64,000 nucleotides of DNA from NCBI RefSeq assembly GCF_007860135.1, contig NZ_SJPV01000016.1, positions 52,946 to 116,945 on the forward strand, given 5' to 3'. Positions 63,122 through 64,000 of the stretch are shown in pieces. Positions within the stretch are counted from its first letter, which is position 1; every line of letters starts with the position of its first letter. The notes under the pieces were generated by a model that ran no database searches, had not been told where the DNA came from, and was given only the letters and a program-made list of their open reading frames with translations. This DNA is from Novipirellula artificiosorum. Lineage in GTDB: Bacteria > Planctomycetota > Planctomycetia > Pirellulales > Pirellulaceae. The position numbers and the translations under genes were made by a program.

Positions 63122-63480
63122 CAGGGATATCGTCCAGAAAGATCGAGAAGCTAAATGGAAAAACAGAAAAATCAGTAAATTCAGAAAAGTCGTCTTAATC
63201 GATACATCTTAACGCCGCATTTTGCCGCAATCCAACGCGGAGTCCGAGCGGTTTAAGAAAGGTCATCGTTCTTGGGTTGGGACGAGGAGAATAGGATGCG
63301 CCCGAGGCAACGACGTAACATCGTCCCGTTAAAATCGAAGGCGACCGAGCATCACCAGGAGGCGTTGCTGGGCAAGTGATTGCGGGATTTCTTCACATTT
63401 TCGGCACGGCATCTCCGCTCCGACCTAGACTTTCGAAGGAAATTCCCACCTTCGCTCTTGAAGAACCCACTTACGCTATC
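63122..63480. other. Gap between BBP7 and small membrane gene
   Basis: A 359-bp divergent gap. Part of its left end is AT-rich with A-tracts, fitting a promoter for the BBP7 gene. No gene or clear repeat is present. Confidence 0.4.
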
Positions 63481-63726
63481 ATGAAATCGCTTGGAACCCT
63501 ACTTGCCGTCCTGATCACTTTGGCGGGATTCGCGATAAAAGTGGTCCGTCTGAATCGCGCGATCCATGGTGATTCGGTCACCAGTTTTGAGTTGGGAGAG
63601 GAAGCAGGTCGCTACTGTGGTTCGACGCAAAACCAGTCATCGTCTGGTTTTTTCTCGAGCCGAAACAGCAGAAGCAAAGATACGGCCAAACCGGCCAGCA
63701 TTCAATCCAATCCTTTCGTCGATTAA
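63481..63726 (+). CDS. Small single-pass membrane protein of unknown function
   Basis: An 81-residue protein from the ATG at 63481 (the frame opens at 63376, but the earlier part is not protein-like). MKSLGTLLAVLITLAGFAIK is a membrane helix or signal anchor; a polar Ser/Asn-rich tail follows (NQSSSGFFSSRNSRSKDTAK) and it ends NPFVD. I do not recognise a family. Confidence 0.5.
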   Translation: MKSLGTLLAVLITLAGFAIKVVRLNRAIHGDSVTSFELGEEAGRYCGSTQNQSSSGFFSSRNSRSKDTAKPASIQSNPFVD

Positions 63727-63837
63727 CGAAACCGGCGATGACGTGGATGTGTTTGGCAATCGAATTTCCAAGGCGGTTCAACCGCTGATTGGCGCGGTCG
63801 CCCCACTTAGCATCGCGGGATCAATAACTAACGTAGC

Positions 63838-63882
63838 GGACGAGGCCACGAGTCCTGCAACACGGGACTGGTGGCCTCGTCC
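63838..63882 (+). terminator. Strong hairpin after the small membrane gene
   Basis: A perfect 12-bp stem GGACGAGGCCAC / GTGGCCTCGTCC (63838-63849, 63871-63882) has an inner 5-bp stem (AGTCC / GGACT) around a 9-nt loop. It lies about 110 bp after the small gene. No T-run follows, so its action as a terminator is uncertain. Confidence 0.5.
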
Positions 63883-64000
63883 ACTTCTATGAAATGTTTG
63901 CTGCTGTCAAGTGACTGTTGTGTTGGGGTGGTTGTTGATTGAGTTTGCGTTTAAACGATCCGGTTCCCCATTCTTCTATCCGAGCTCTGATGGCCCAAGT

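Noticed and set aside
1..64000. CRISPR arrays, rRNA genes, insertion sequences, prophage genes
   Set aside because: No regularly spaced repeats, rRNA signature sequences, transposase or phage motifs were seen on either strand.

Overview
The window reads as chromosomal DNA of a planctomycete, probably a Pirellulaceae (Rhodopirellula-like) bacterium. The reasons are the planctomycete-type BBP7 outer-membrane barrel at the right end, a giant DUF11/SdrD-B surface protein with a basic N-terminal KRELLAS-type signal, a formylglycine sulfatase, EF-hand proteins, secretin-N proteins without a secretin barrel, many secreted sugar-active enzymes, and two clpP genes in tandem. Codon usage is GC-rich and fairly even; the AT-richest genes are at about 20-25.5 kb. 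This placement rests on gene content alone.

Layout. 0-3 kb: a membrane protein cut by the window edge, and a SulP anion transporter with a clear sigma70-type promoter. 3-6.3 kb: a two-gene glycan-degradation unit (apiosidase-like barrel plus beta-helix protein) behind a run of G triplets that could form a quadruplex. 6.5-10.7 kb: an EF-hand/P-domain protein and a large secretin-N protein in one operon. 11-19.9 kb: an HpnB-like glycosyltransferase, rsmH with two partners, a ketoacyl synthase that has lost its catalytic Cys, an N-formylglutamate amidohydrolase-like gene and two clpP genes. At 19.94 kb there is a tRNA-Glu-like gene with an odd anticodon loop. 20-25.6 kb: a DUF1566-sulfatase fusion divergent from an unrecognised secreted protein. 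26-31.9 kb: a ROK sugar kinase, a sugar isomerase-like barrel and a very large secreted protein.

32-46.7 kb is the centre of the window, entirely on the minus strand. In transcription order it encodes NAD(P) transhydrogenase (pntA, pntB), rnfB, an oversized 1639-residue pyruvate:ferredoxin oxidoreductase, rnfC, rnfD, rnfG, rnfE, rnfA, a tiny membrane protein with four clustered cysteines, and a plant-type ferredoxin-NADP reductase. Together these enzymes can interconvert pyruvate-derived reduced ferredoxin, NADH, NADPH and an ion gradient. The oxidoreductase sits between rnfB and rnfC, and rnfC to rnfA are joined by four 4-nt stop/start overlaps. The cysteine-rich protein is a candidate Rnf assembly factor by analogy with NqrM. 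Upstream DNA carries a palindrome before rnfB and a triple direct repeat before pntA.

46.8-64 kb: dapA, tmk overlapping a GH127-type beta-L-arabinofuranosidase, inverted-repeat elements at 51.1 and 54.0-54.2 kb, a universal stress protein, a methyltransferase, a DUF4190-WD40-like protein, the 1448-residue DUF11 protein, the BBP7 barrel and a small membrane protein. No CRISPR array, rRNA, transposase or phage gene was seen.
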